From assembly GCA_963762165.1 (NCBI GenBank), contig CAVXJN010000001.1:496001-560000 (forward strand): 64,000 bases of DNA, written 5' to 3'. Positions 18,762 to 27,465 of the stretch are shown here, in pieces. The translations under genes and the position numbers were made by a program. Each line of letters begins with the position of its first letter. Within the stretch, counting starts at the first letter, position 1. This DNA is from CAVXJN01 sp963762165 (GTDB lineage: Bacteria > Pseudomonadota > Gammaproteobacteria > JASBUN01). Under the pieces are notes generated by a model, which saw only the letters and a program-made list of their open reading frames with translations, was not told the DNA's origin and searched no databases.

Positions 18762-19007
18762 ATGGACGATGAACGACGAGCTCTTCGGAGAAATATCCTC
18801 ATCAATCGAAAGACGCTATTGGCTATGATCCCGCTGTCGGAACGCGCGATCTTCAACATGGAGAAGCGAGGGGACTTCCCCTGCCGAATCGTACTCACGA
18901 GCCGTAACGTCGCCTGGGACCTGGCCGAAGTGGAGGAATGGATCGAATCGCGCAAGCGATCCGGAGAACAGGCCGGCCGCCCCGGCGTTACAGCCGTCGC
19001 CCGATAG
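18762..19007 (+). CDS. AlpA-type HTH regulator
   Basis: 81 residues: INRKTLLAMIPLSERAIFNM followed by EKRGDFPCRIVLTSRNVAWD and LAEVEEWIESRK. This is the MerR-like winged HTH of the AlpA family found beside prophage P4-type integrases, where AlpA promotes excision or integrase expression. The ATG at 18762 is taken because the homologous region begins there; the upstream extension is not protein-like. Its 3' end overlaps that of the integrase gene by 20 bp in convergent orientation, an arrangement that could allow antisense interference. Confidence 0.75.
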   Translation: MDDERRALRRNILINRKTLLAMIPLSERAIFNMEKRGDFPCRIVLTSRNVAWDLAEVEEWIESRKRSGEQAGRPGVTAVAR

Positions 19008-20187
19008 TCCACTCGTCAATCATGTCGGCCCAGTCCTGCAACATCGCCACCCGCTGTTCTCGGTACTCCGCCTTGTTATAGACGGCCCTCACTCCCTTCT
19101 GCTCGTGAGCAAGACATTTCTCGATCCAGTCCGTGTTGTAACCAGCCTCATGCAGTAACGTGCTGGCCGTGCGGCGAAGATCATGCGGGCCGAATCTGGC
19201 GAGCGGCTCGCCTTTCTTCTGGGCAGCCTGGTACGTCAAAGTCATGACTCGATTCAAGGTTGCGGCGCTCATGGGCACGTCCGAGTCGTACCGTGACGGG
19301 AGCACGTATTCAGATCCACCCGCAAAGGTCTTGAGCGCGATGAAGATGTCGAGCGCCTGGCAAGATAGGAACACCAGATGCGGGTTCCTTCGTTTCATCC
19401 GTTCTTTCGGGATAGTCCAAAGTGCCTCGCTGAAATTAACCTCGGACCACGTAGCATTGGACAGCTCCGATTTTCGAACCATCGTCAGCAACAACAGCTT
19501 GATCGCCGCTCGGTATTGTGGCGATGTCCCCACCCGATCCATGTACCGATACATCAGACCAATCTCGGCCGGCGTCAGCGCACGGTCGCGCGGCTCGAAC
19601 CGAGCAATGCTTGTTGGGCGCACCATCTCGGCAGGGTTCTCCACCTTCTGCCCGCGTTCGATTGCCCAACGATAGACCTGCAACACCACTTCGCGAGCAT
19701 GCACTGCCGTGGCTGGCGCCCTTCTTTCGACAATGGCATCGGTCAATGCGCGCAGATCTTCATGCGTGATTTCGGCCAGCTTCTGATTACCAAATTGTTT
19801 TTTCAGTTCGCGTGTATAAACCGACTTGCGCATGTCGCGCGTCGAGTCAGCCATCTGATAACCACGCAGCCACTTCTCGGCCCACGCACCGAACGTCTCG
19901 GCATCCTTCAGGCGCGCCTTGTCACGCGCCTTTTCCCTGGCCGGTGATTTCCCGGCCAAGATCATCTTCTTCGCTTCGTTGAGTCGTTCTCGCGCCTCTG
20001 AAAGCGTGATGCCACCTGTCCCATACCGGCCTATCGTCAGCGTCTCCTGGCGCCCGTTGATCGAGTAGTTGTATCTGAAGGAGATGGCTCCTGCCGGCGT
20101 CACCGCCGCGTAAAGCCCATCGCGGTCGTTCACCTTGTACAGCTTGTCTCCAGGCTTCAAGTTACGCAGCTTGGTATCCGTCAGCAT
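18988..20187 (-). CDS. P4-type tyrosine recombinase (site-specific integrase)
   Basis: 399 residues. The N-terminal arm-binding DUF4102-type domain (DRDGLYAAVTPAGAISFRYN, TIGRYGTGGITLSEAR) is followed by a SAM-like core-binding domain (about 95-185) and the catalytic domain. The catalytic residues are visible: Arg238 (TMVRKSEL), His335 and Arg338 (PHDLRR), His361 (CLAHEQ) and Tyr370 (VRAVYNK). The ATG follows AAGGAAGGA at eight bases. The gene starts about 300 bp from the 3' end of guaA, a known target of P4-type and other integrases. It appears intact, so the element could still be mobile if two good att sites exist. Confidence 0.92.
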   Translation of the reverse strand: MLTDTKLRNLKPGDKLYKVNDRDGLYAAVTPAGAISFRYNYSINGRQETLTIGRYGTGGITLSEARERLNEAKKMILAGKSPAREKARDKARLKDAETFGAWAEKWLRGYQMADSTRDMRKSVYTRELKKQFGNQKLAEITHEDLRALTDAIVERRAPATAVHAREVVLQVYRWAIERGQKVENPAEMVRPTSIARFEPRDRALTPAEIGLMYRYMDRVGTSPQYRAAIKLLLLTMVRKSELSNATWSEVNFSEALWTIPKERMKRRNPHLVFLSCQALDIFIALKTFAGGSEYVLPSRYDSDVPMSAATLNRVMTLTYQAAQKKGEPLARFGPHDLRRTASTLLHEAGYNTDWIEKCLAHEQKGVRAVYNKAEYREQRVAMLQDWADMIDEWTIGRRL

Positions 20188-20419
20188 GACAACGTCCTTC
20201 CTTGGATATAAATACCATGACTAGTTACAGCGTGTTTTTCCATCAAAAACTCTCAAATAACAACGCCATGCGCAATTGCGATACCATGATCTGCCAGAAA
20301 TTCATGGCATGGTATTTTGTTGCGATTCGGGTATGGGATTTGACGATACCATCAAACATACCATTAAAAAGGCTGCTTGGGCGTGCTCGTCAGTGCCGGT
20401 GAGTGCCGGCTCAAAACGC

Positions 20420-20445
20420 AAAAAAGCCCGCATGTACGTGGGCTT
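20420..20445 (-). terminator. guaA: Rho-independent terminator downstream of guaA
   Basis: Read on the minus strand, AAGCCC and GGGCTT arms enclose an imperfect 10-base centre and are followed by TTTTTT. It lies 47 bp beyond the guaA stop and before the integrase start. It would end guaBA transcription and insulate the integrase gene. Confidence 0.65.
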
Positions 20446-20492
20446 AGGTGTGATTTGATGCCTTCAGGTGCCAGCCGGTGCTGGACGCGGGA

Positions 20493-20510
20493 TCATTCCC
20501 ACTCGATTGT
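20493..20510. repeat. Candidate attachment site within the guaA 3' end
   Basis: TCATTCCCACTCGATTGT covers the stop and last codons of guaA (IEWE). This part of guaA is a recognised integration target for genomic islands (established knowledge). A P4-type integrase gene lies on the far side. A degenerate partner is at 1168-1184. Confidence 0.45.
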
Positions 20511-22079
20511 GGCCGGCGGTTTGCCGGAAATGTCGTAGGCGACACGAGAAATCCCCCCGACCTGATTGATGATGCGGCGGGAGATCTTGTCCAACAGCTC
20601 GTATGGCAAATGGGCCCAGCGGGCGGTCATGAAATCCACTGTCTCTACCGCGCGCAGCGCCACCACGTAATCGTAGCGGCGACCGTCGCCCATCACTCCG
20701 ACGGAGCGTACCGGCAGAAACACCGCGAAAGCCTGACTGACTTTGTCATACCAGCCGGCTGCGCGCAGTTCTTCAATGAAAATGGCATCGGCCTTGCGCA
20801 GGATGTCGGCGTATTCCTTCTTCACTTCACCGAGGATGCGCACGCCGAGGCCAGGCCCCGGGAAAGGATGGCGCATGATCATATCGGACGGCAGTCCCAA
20901 CTCCAGCCCGATTTTGCGCACTTCATCCTTGAACAGCTCGCGCAACGGCTCGATGAGTTTCAACTTCATGAACTCCGGCAGCCCACCGACATTGTGATGG
21001 GACTTGATGACGTGCGCCTTGCCGGTTTTCGAACCTGCCGACTCGATTACGTCGGGATAGATCGTCCCCTGGGCCAGCCAGTCGACATCTTCGAGTTCTG
21101 CAGCCTGTTCTTCAAACACTTCAATGAACAGATTGCCGATGATCTTGCGCTTCTTTTCGGGATCGTCGACCCCTTGCAGTGCGCGCAGGAACCGCTCTTC
21201 CGCATCCACTCGAATCACATGCACGCCCATGTGTTCAGCGAAGGTCGCCATGACTTGATCGCCCTCGTGCAAGCGCAGCAAGCCGTTGTCCACGAACACG
21301 CAGGTCAACTGCTCGCCGATTGCCTTGTGCAATAGTGCCGCGACCACCGACGAGTCGACACCGCCTGACAAGCCCAGTACGACCTTGCCGTCGCCCACCA
21401 ACTCACGCACGTGGGCGATGCTGTCGTCGATGATATTGCCCGGCGTCCACAAGGCGCCGCAGCCGCAGATCTCATGTACGAAACGGGCAATGATGCGCGC
21501 GCCCTGGGTGGTGTGGGTCACTTCCGGATGGAACTGCAATCCGTAGTAGCCACGGGCTTCGTCCGCCATACCCGCCAGGGGCGCGCCTTCTGTGGAGGCA
21601 ATGATTTTGAACCCCGAGGGCAATTCCGCCACACGGTCGCCGTGGCTCATCCATACATCCAACAGCCCCCACCCGTCCGCATTGGTGTGGTCTTCGATTT
21701 CGCGCAAAAGCGTGGAATGGCCGCGGGCGCGCACCTGTGCATAACCGAATTCGCGATGATCCGAGACTTCGACCTTGCCGCCGAATTGGGTCGCCATGGC
21801 CTGCATGCCGTAGCAGATGCCCAGTACCGGCACTTGCAGATCAAACACCGCCTGGGGCGCACGCGGGGTTTGCTCGGCAGTCACCGACTCGGGGCCGCCG
21901 GACAAGATGATGCCCTTCGGATCGAAATCCAAAATCGCCTGCGGATCACAGTCGCACGAATAGATTTCGCAATATACGCGCGCTTCGCGAATGCGGCGGG
22001 CGATCAATTGCGTGTATTGAGACCCGAAATCCAGGATCAGGATTCGGTCTTGATGAATATTGGCGCGGGAATCGGTCAA
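20493..22079 (-). CDS. guaA: GMP synthase (glutamine-hydrolysing)
   Basis: Converts XMP to GMP with ATP and glutamine, the last step of guanine nucleotide synthesis. An N-terminal class I glutamine amidotransferase domain carries the Cys in GICYGMQ and His/Glu in FHPEVTHT. It is followed by the ATP-pyrophosphatase domain with P-loop SGGVDSSV and the C-terminal dimerisation domain ending PPATIEWE. A TTG start at 22079 is preferred: GAGG stands eight bases before it and the 528-residue product then matches the usual length. A TTG six codons upstream is the alternative. It follows guaB by 74 bp in the same direction, as in the standard guaBA operon. Confidence 0.95.
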   Translation of the reverse strand: MTDSRANIHQDRILILDFGSQYTQLIARRIREARVYCEIYSCDCDPQAILDFDPKGIILSGGPESVTAEQTPRAPQAVFDLQVPVLGICYGMQAMATQFGGKVEVSDHREFGYAQVRARGHSTLLREIEDHTNADGWGLLDVWMSHGDRVAELPSGFKIIASTEGAPLAGMADEARGYYGLQFHPEVTHTTQGARIIARFVHEICGCGALWTPGNIIDDSIAHVRELVGDGKVVLGLSGGVDSSVVAALLHKAIGEQLTCVFVDNGLLRLHEGDQVMATFAEHMGVHVIRVDAEERFLRALQGVDDPEKKRKIIGNLFIEVFEEQAAELEDVDWLAQGTIYPDVIESAGSKTGKAHVIKSHHNVGGLPEFMKLKLIEPLRELFKDEVRKIGLELGLPSDMIMRHPFPGPGLGVRILGEVKKEYADILRKADAIFIEELRAAGWYDKVSQAFAVFLPVRSVGVMGDGRRYDYVVALRAVETVDFMTARWAHLPYELLDKISRRIINQVGGISRVAYDISGKPPATIEWE

Positions 22080-22153
22080 TGTGGGAGCCTCAGGCAACGA
22101 AACAGCCCCGACAACCGCCGCGCAGCGACGGTCGCCGGTGGGCTTCTCTATAA

Positions 22154-23617
22154 TCAGTCGGTCCGGTAATTGGGTGCTTCTTTGGTGATGGTCACGTCAT
22201 GCACATGGGACTCGCGCATGCCCGCGGGGCTCACTTTCACGAACTGCGGCCGGGTGCGCATGTCCTGGATGTTGGCGCAGCCCACATACCCCATACTGGA
22301 GCGCAGTCCGCCCAGCAACTGGTGCACGATGTTCAAAAGTGGACCCTTGTAGGGAACCCGCCCTTCGATGCCTTCCGGTACCAGCTTGTTGACGTTGCCG
22401 CCGTTGTCGTCCTGAAAATAGCGATCGCTGGAGCCCTGCTGCATGGCACCCAGTGAACCCATGCCGCGATAGGATTTATAGGAGCTACCCTGGTAGAGCT
22501 CCACTTCGCCGGGCGCCTCCTCGGTGCCCGCGAACAAACTGCCGATCATGATGCTGTGCGCCCCGGCCGCAATCGCTTTGGCGATGTCACCGGAAAAACG
22601 GATTCCGCCATCGGCGATCAGCGGTACGCCCGTATCTTTCAACGCCTCAGCAACGTTGGAGACGGCGGTGATTTGCGGCACGCCCACTCCCGCCACAATA
22701 CGCGTGGTGCAGATCGAGCCGGGGCCGATGCCCACCTTGACCCCGTCGGCGCCTGCTTCGACCAGGTCGCGGGCGGCCTCGGCGGTGGCGATGTTACCGC
22801 CGATCACCTGTACATCGGGAAAGTTCTGCTTCACCCAGCGCACCCGATCGAGCACTCCCTGGGAATGGCCGTGGGCCGTATCGACCACGATCACGTCCAC
22901 ACCCGCTTCGATCAGCGCTGCAACGCGATCCGCCGTGTCGGCACCTGTACCGACCGCCGCACCGACCCGCAGACTACCCTGCTCGTCTTTGCTCGCGAGC
23001 GGGAAGTCCCGTGACTTCTGGATGTCTTTGACGGTAATCATGCCGCGCAACTGAAATTGCTCATTGACCACCAGCACCTTTTCGATGCGGTGCTTGTGCA
23101 GCAATTCCAGCGCTTCGCGCTGCGCGGCGCCCTCGCGCACGGTCACCAAGCGTTGTTCCGGCGTCATGATGTTCGAGACCGGATTGTCGAGCCCGGTCTC
23201 GAAGCGCAAATCGCGGCTGGTGACGATTCCCACCAGTTTTTCGCCCTTCACCACCGGCACGCCGGAGATGTTGTAGGCGCGGGTCAGTTCCAGCACGTCG
23301 CGAATGCTCGTCTCCGGTGCCACTGTGATCGGGTTCTTGATGACACCGCTTTCGAATTTCTTCACCGAGCGAACTTCCGTGGCTTGCTGCTCGATGGTCA
23401 TATTCTTGTGTACGATGCCGATGCCGCCTTCTTGCGCCATTGCAATGGCCAAGCGCGCTTCGGTAACGGTGTCCATGGCGGCAGACAACAACGGAATACG
23501 CAGGCGAATGCCGCGTGTAAGGTAAGTGGTGAGGTCGGCGTCGCGCGGCAGCACGGTGGAATGCGCCGGCAGCAGCAGGACATCGTCGAAGGTAAGTGCT
23601 TCCTGAAGAATTCGCAT
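22154..23617 (-). CDS. guaB: Inosine-5'-monophosphate dehydrogenase
   Basis: Oxidises IMP to XMP with NAD+, the committed step to GMP. 487 residues: N-terminal barrel start (LTFDDVLLLPAHS), a CBS-domain pair (about 95-205; ITVAPETSIRDVL, RLVTVREGAAQ), the catalytic loop GSICTTR with the active Cys, and the flap region RYFQDDNGG...GIEGRVPYKG. The frame stays open 50 codons upstream, but the ATG at 23617 gives the conserved start MRILQEALTF and family length. A sigma-70 type promoter lies 55 bp upstream. Confidence 0.96.
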   Translation of the reverse strand: MRILQEALTFDDVLLLPAHSTVLPRDADLTTYLTRGIRLRIPLLSAAMDTVTEARLAIAMAQEGGIGIVHKNMTIEQQATEVRSVKKFESGVIKNPITVAPETSIRDVLELTRAYNISGVPVVKGEKLVGIVTSRDLRFETGLDNPVSNIMTPEQRLVTVREGAAQREALELLHKHRIEKVLVVNEQFQLRGMITVKDIQKSRDFPLASKDEQGSLRVGAAVGTGADTADRVAALIEAGVDVIVVDTAHGHSQGVLDRVRWVKQNFPDVQVIGGNIATAEAARDLVEAGADGVKVGIGPGSICTTRIVAGVGVPQITAVSNVAEALKDTGVPLIADGGIRFSGDIAKAIAAGAHSIMIGSLFAGTEEAPGEVELYQGSSYKSYRGMGSLGAMQQGSSDRYFQDDNGGNVNKLVPEGIEGRVPYKGPLLNIVHQLLGGLRSSMGYVGCANIQDMRTRPQFVKVSPAGMRESHVHDVTITKEAPNYRTD

Positions 23618-23671
23618 GAGGGGTCCCGTTACGATAAGAGGCTGTATCGCAAAGCGATATATTAGCCGGTC

Positions 23672-23700
23672 ATTATAGAATTTGACGGCTTCCGGGTAAA
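23672..23700 (-). promoter_or_regulatory. guaB: Sigma-70 type promoter of guaBA
   Basis: On the minus strand TTTACC, a 17-base spacer and a perfect TATAAT stand 55 bp before the guaB ATG. No PurR-like operator or riboswitch could be recognised. Confidence 0.6.
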
Positions 23701-23846
23701 CTGGGTAGCCTAATCCCCTACGTACTGAGCGACAATAACAAACGGCGTTTCGCGCCACTGCCACCACAGCGCCATACCGCTTTGTACAGCACCCGATGCA
23801 GCGCTGACATCAGAATAACAACGAAGTTACCCCAATGGAGGAAGCA

Positions 23847-24146
23847 ATGAAGAAATTCGCCTACGCATTGCCTTTGCTCGCGGTCTTTGCCGCTCCGTCG
23901 GTCCTGGCCGCGAGCCAGCACGAAGCCAGCGAAGCGATCCTGCACGCGGTCAAGATGAACAACCAGGCCACCGCCGCCGGCTTCGAATGGCGGGATACCT
24001 ACAAAAAACTCCTCGGTCCGGCCAAAAAGGCCTACCACAAGGGCGACTACGATAAAGCCGAGGAACTGGCCAACAAAGCGGCCAGCCATGCCCAACTCGG
24101 TCTCCAGCAGGCCGCGGTAGCGGACGACGCCAAGCCGCGTTTCTGA
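23847..24146 (+). CDS. Small exported helical protein, SoxXA-binding-protein-like
   Basis: 99 residues with a signal peptide (KKFAYALPLLAVFAAPSVLA) and a helical mature part: GFEWRDTYKKLLGPAKKAYH, then KGDYDKAEELANKAASHAQL. The pattern resembles small periplasmic proteins described as SoxXA-binding (SoxK-like) in sulfur oxidisers. That resemblance is from memory, and no sox genes are in the window, so the function is open. The ATG follows ATGGAGGAAGCA, giving a GGAGG ribosome site. A strong terminator follows 21 bp after the stop, so it is a single-gene unit divergent from guaB. Confidence 0.6.
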   Translation: MKKFAYALPLLAVFAAPSVLAASQHEASEAILHAVKMNNQATAAGFEWRDTYKKLLGPAKKAYHKGDYDKAEELANKAASHAQLGLQQAAVADDAKPRF

Positions 24147-24166
24147 CCCGGCGCAACACCATCACA

Positions 24167-24190
24167 AGCCGGGCGACGCCCGGCTTTTTT
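24167..24190 (+). terminator. Rho-independent terminator
   Basis: A perfect nine-base-pair stem (AGCCGGGCG/CGCCCGGCT) with a one-base centre runs into six T. It ends transcription of the small exported-protein gene before xseA. Confidence 0.85.
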
Positions 24191-24288
24191 GTTTGCGCAC
24201 CGGCGTCGCCATACGCAGGCCGGCGTCGTGGCCGCCATTGGTAGTGCAGTCCACATTGGGTATCATGCTGTGCCGATCCCATGACCTT

Positions 24289-25650
24289 ATGCCACTCCCT
24301 TTGAACCAAGACCCAATCAGCCGCGACGTGTATAGCGTCTCCCGCTTGAACCGGGAAGCACGCGCCGTGCTGGAAGGCAGCTTTCCGCTGGTGTGGATAG
24401 AAGGCGAAATATCCAACCTGGCAAAGCCGAGCTCGGGTCATTTCTACTTCAGCCTGAAAGATCCGAGCGCCCAGGTACGCTGCGCAATGTTTCGCAGCAG
24501 AAATACATACTTACGATTCATTCCTGAGAATGGACAACAAGTACTGGCCCGCGCCCGGATCAGCCTTTATGAGGGCCGCGGCGAATTCCAGTTGATCGTC
24601 GATCATATGGAGGAAGCCGGTGACGGCCTGCTGCGGCGGCGCTTCGAAGAACTGAAACAGAAACTTGCGAACGAAGGTTTATTCGATTCGGCGCGCAAGC
24701 GGCCGCTGCCCGTATTGCCGCAGCGAATCGGAGTCATCACCTCCCCCACCGGCGCCGCGATCCGTGACGTGCTCAGCGTATTGAAGCGGCGCTTCCCGAG
24801 CGTGCCGGTGCTGATCTATCCGGTGCCGGTGCAAGGCCAGGATGCCGCGCCGCGGATCGCCGCTGCCTTGCGCACGGCGTCGCTGCGCGCCGAGTGTGAC
24901 GTACTGATACTGGCGCGGGGCGGCGGTTCTCTGGAAGACCTATGGGCTTTCAACGAAGACGTCGTTGCCCGCGCCGTGGCGGCCTGCACGATTCCCGTGG
25001 TGGCGGGCATCGGCCACGAAATCGATTTCACCATCGCCGACTTCGTTGCCGATCTGCGCGCCCCGACGCCATCGGCGGCCGCGGAAGCGGTTACCCCGGA
25101 CATCGGCGATTGGCGTGCGCGCTTCACCGCCCTGTCCGGGCATTTACGGCAATGCTGGGAGCGGAGGCTGGTTCAGGGGAGCCAGCGCTTGGAGTGGCTG
25201 ATGGGTCGTCTGCGCCTGCAGCATCCGGGAGTGCGGCTGCGACAACAGGCGCAGCGTCTGGATGAACTGGAAAACCGGCTGTTGCGGGACTGGGGGCACA
25301 GGTTACGCCATCATCACGCGCGTTTGGAGCAGCTGCATGAAACGCTAAAGCGCCACTCCCCCGCCGTGCGCCTTGGGGCGACGCGGAGCCGGACGGCCGA
25401 GTTGCAGCGACGTCTACGCGCAGCGCTGGATCATGAATTGGTGCGCCAGCGGCAACGCTTGGGTTCCCTGGGCCGGGCACTGGATACCGTCAGCCCCCTT
25501 GCCACGCTGGCACGAGGCTATGCCATCGTGCGCACTGAGGACGGCCAGATCGTTCGTTCCGTGCGTCAGGCGCCGATCGGGACGCGGGTCGAGACAAGAC
25601 TGGCAAAAGGTGTGTTAGTGTCCACGGTCGATGACACGCGCGATGAGTAA
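24289..25650 (+). CDS. xseA: Exodeoxyribonuclease VII large subunit
   Basis: Catalytic subunit of the single-strand-specific exonuclease that degrades DNA in both directions to short oligomers. 453 residues: an N-terminal OB fold (VWIEGEISNLAKPSSGHFYF), the catalytic domain (RIGVITSPTGAAIRDVL, LILARGGGSLEDLWAFN, VVAGIGHEIDFTIAD), then a long Arg/Leu-rich coiled coil and a C-terminal segment (LARGYAIVR). The ATG at 24289 gives the normal start; upstream in-frame codons lack similarity. xseA divergent from guaB is a classical gammaproteobacterial arrangement. The small subunit gene xseB is not in the window. Confidence 0.96.
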   Translation: MPLPLNQDPISRDVYSVSRLNREARAVLEGSFPLVWIEGEISNLAKPSSGHFYFSLKDPSAQVRCAMFRSRNTYLRFIPENGQQVLARARISLYEGRGEFQLIVDHMEEAGDGLLRRRFEELKQKLANEGLFDSARKRPLPVLPQRIGVITSPTGAAIRDVLSVLKRRFPSVPVLIYPVPVQGQDAAPRIAAALRTASLRAECDVLILARGGGSLEDLWAFNEDVVARAVAACTIPVVAGIGHEIDFTIADFVADLRAPTPSAAAEAVTPDIGDWRARFTALSGHLRQCWERRLVQGSQRLEWLMGRLRLQHPGVRLRQQAQRLDELENRLLRDWGHRLRHHHARLEQLHETLKRHSPAVRLGATRSRTAELQRRLRAALDHELVRQRQRLGSLGRALDTVSPLATLARGYAIVRTEDGQIVRSVRQAPIGTRVETRLAKGVLVSTVDDTRDE

Positions 25651-25654
25651 GCTT

Positions 25655-26515
25655 ATGAAAAATTGGGTCCTTCTAGTGGCGGGTTCGATCCTGACCATCG
25701 CCTCGGCGCAGGCAGAACCGCTACCGCAGGTCGAACCGGTGCCGGGCGGTGTCGCCTTGGTGCCGCTCGGAGATGCACTCTCCGCCCCTGAGGTTCGCTA
25801 CCACGGCCACCGGGTAATGGTTCTGCGCGATCACGGCCAATGGCTGGGATTGGTTGGCATCCCGCTGAGTGCGAAACCCGGACGCGAGCGAATCGAAGTC
25901 CGGCTGCCGGAAGGCGGCCGCCAGACCCGGCTGTTCAGCGTGCACGACAAGCAATACCGCACCCAGCGCCTCAGCATCAAAAACAAACGCATGGTCAATC
26001 CCAACGCCGATGACCTGGTGCGGATCCGCAAGGATCGCAAAGCCATCAACGCGGCGCTGGACCAATGGAGCGAACCGCCCACGGTGCCGTTGCGCTTCGA
26101 ACCTCCCGTACCGGGCCCGCGCAGCAGTTCTTTCGGCCTGCGTCGCATTCTCAACGGACAGCCGCGCAATCCCCATAGCGGTATGGACATTGCGGCGGCC
26201 AAGGGCACGCCGATCCAGGCGCCGGCAGTGGGGACCGTGGTCGAGCGCGGAAACTATTTCTTTACCGGCAATACAGTCTTCATCGACCACGGCAAGGGCT
26301 TGGTCACGATGTACTGCCACCTCGATACCGTCAAGGTCGAACCAGGCCAAAAAGTGTCCCGGGGGGACCTTCTCGGTACGGTCGGGATGACGGGGAGAGT
26401 GACCGGACCCCATCTACACTGGGCGGTCAGCCTCAATCACACCATGGTCGACCCGGCGCTGTTCATCGACCAAACGCCCGACCACGATAACAATTCAGCT
26501 GCTGGCGGCAAATAG
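25655..26515 (+). CDS. M23 family zinc endopeptidase (LytM-type)
   Basis: About 286 residues. A signal peptide (KNWVLLVAGSILTIASAQA) is followed by an N-terminal beta domain and the LytM domain (about 150-275). The zinc ligands are visible in PHSGMDIAA (His, Asp) and GPHLHWAV (His-x-His), so it should be an active peptidoglycan cross-link hydrolase in the periplasm. In-frame ATG codons at 25631 and 25643 lie inside xseA; 25655 is chosen because it starts the signal peptide cleanly. It follows xseA by only 4 bp and is probably co-transcribed. Confidence 0.88.
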   Translation: MKNWVLLVAGSILTIASAQAEPLPQVEPVPGGVALVPLGDALSAPEVRYHGHRVMVLRDHGQWLGLVGIPLSAKPGRERIEVRLPEGGRQTRLFSVHDKQYRTQRLSIKNKRMVNPNADDLVRIRKDRKAINAALDQWSEPPTVPLRFEPPVPGPRSSSFGLRRILNGQPRNPHSGMDIAAAKGTPIQAPAVGTVVERGNYFFTGNTVFIDHGKGLVTMYCHLDTVKVEPGQKVSRGDLLGTVGMTGRVTGPHLHWAVSLNHTMVDPALFIDQTPDHDNNSAAGGK

Positions 26516-26553
26516 CGCGCCTGTACCGCGCGCTCACGAGCGTGCGATTCGGG

Positions 26554-27240
26554 CTAATCCGCCAGGACCAGGAAATACTGCGGCGGTTCGTGACCGTTCA
26601 CCGGGATGACGCCGGAGTACGACCGCACTTCGCCAGGATCCAACAGATTCCGATCCGTTTGCGTCGTGGACGCCGACTTGTGCAGCGAAATCATGCCGAT
26701 CTGGATCCCGACGGAATCGAACAAAACGAGCTTGACCTGAGGATTCACCACCGACAGGGAATCGTTGTGTAGCACCATCCGAAATTCGTGGGTGACTGAG
26801 TCGCCATTGCGCGTCAACGTGAAAATCACGTTGCGGACATAGGCCTCGTTCAGCGTGATCGCCTGATCGTACTTCAACGAATTCAAGCCCGGAATACGTC
26901 CGCGCACCAGAACGTCACGCTCTTGCGTCACTTGGTTCAGCTGCGCTTGCAACTGATCCAGTTGCCGCGCTTTACGGTTGTTGTCGGTCACCAGTCGCGC
27001 ATTGTCCGCGGACAGACTCGACAGGCCGATCGACATCACCATGATCACCAAACCAATAACAACACCGCCAACAATGGCCACGGCTTTGATCAGGGTTCGG
27101 CTGGAAATGCTGGATCGCCGATGGCGCGAGCGACGGCGCCGACGCGCAGTCGGATGGGTCGCCACAGTGGACGAGGATTGACCAAGGGCTTCGGTAGATT
27201 CGGGCTCCGAAACCGTCTGGCTATTGATTTTAAGGTCCAC
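26554..27240 (-). CDS. Single-span membrane protein with coiled coil, function unknown
   Basis: 228 residues. A cytoplasmic N-terminus with a strongly basic stretch (ARRRRRSRHRRSSISSRT) precedes one transmembrane helix (AVAIVGGVVIGLVIMVMSIG). Next come a short coiled coil (NARLVTDNNRKARQLDQLQA) and a periplasmic beta-rich domain (EFRMVLHNDSLSVVNPQVKL). The GTG at 27240 is chosen because a perfect AGGAGG stands five bases before it. It converges on the M23 peptidase gene with 38 bp between stops. I do not recognise the periplasmic domain; the layout suggests an envelope-anchored protein whose basic tail could touch nucleic acid or lipid (inference). Confidence 0.6.
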   Translation of the reverse strand: MDLKINSQTVSEPESTEALGQSSSTVATHPTARRRRRSRHRRSSISSRTLIKAVAIVGGVVIGLVIMVMSIGLSSLSADNARLVTDNNRKARQLDQLQAQLNQVTQERDVLVRGRIPGLNSLKYDQAITLNEAYVRNVIFTLTRNGDSVTHEFRMVLHNDSLSVVNPQVKLVLFDSVGIQIGMISLHKSASTTQTDRNLLDPGEVRSYSGVIPVNGHEPPQYFLVLAD

Positions 27241-27465
27241 TGCCGCCTCCTGAATTTGCGAGCGCACTCCCCATCAGCGGCCTAGATATGAACGCTGGCT
27301 TCCCCCGCAATGGCAAAGCATTTCCTGTGCCTGCCTCTAAAATTGCTCTATTAAACAATATCTTGTTAAATAAGAAAGAATTTGATTACAAAATCTGGCA
27401 ATTGCTTGTAAAAATATCCGGCACCCTGTGCGCGATACGCCCATGGCGAACTAGGCTCTCGGCCC
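27241..27465. promoter_or_regulatory. AT-rich divergent intergenic region
   Basis: About 225 bp between the divergent basic-tail membrane protein and VanZ-like genes. It is clearly more AT-rich than its surroundings (for example AATATCTTGTTAAATAAG). It probably carries both promoters, but no single promoter can be fixed. Confidence 0.35.

Noticed and set aside
20478..22169. Long plus-strand frames (285 and 252 codons) across guaA
   Set aside because: Complementary to guaA, no recognisable domain and no ribosome site.
23618..23846. Possible purine riboswitch or PurR operator before guaB
   Set aside because: Only a sigma-70 promoter could be made out; no aptamer-like pairing or PurR-type palindrome was found.
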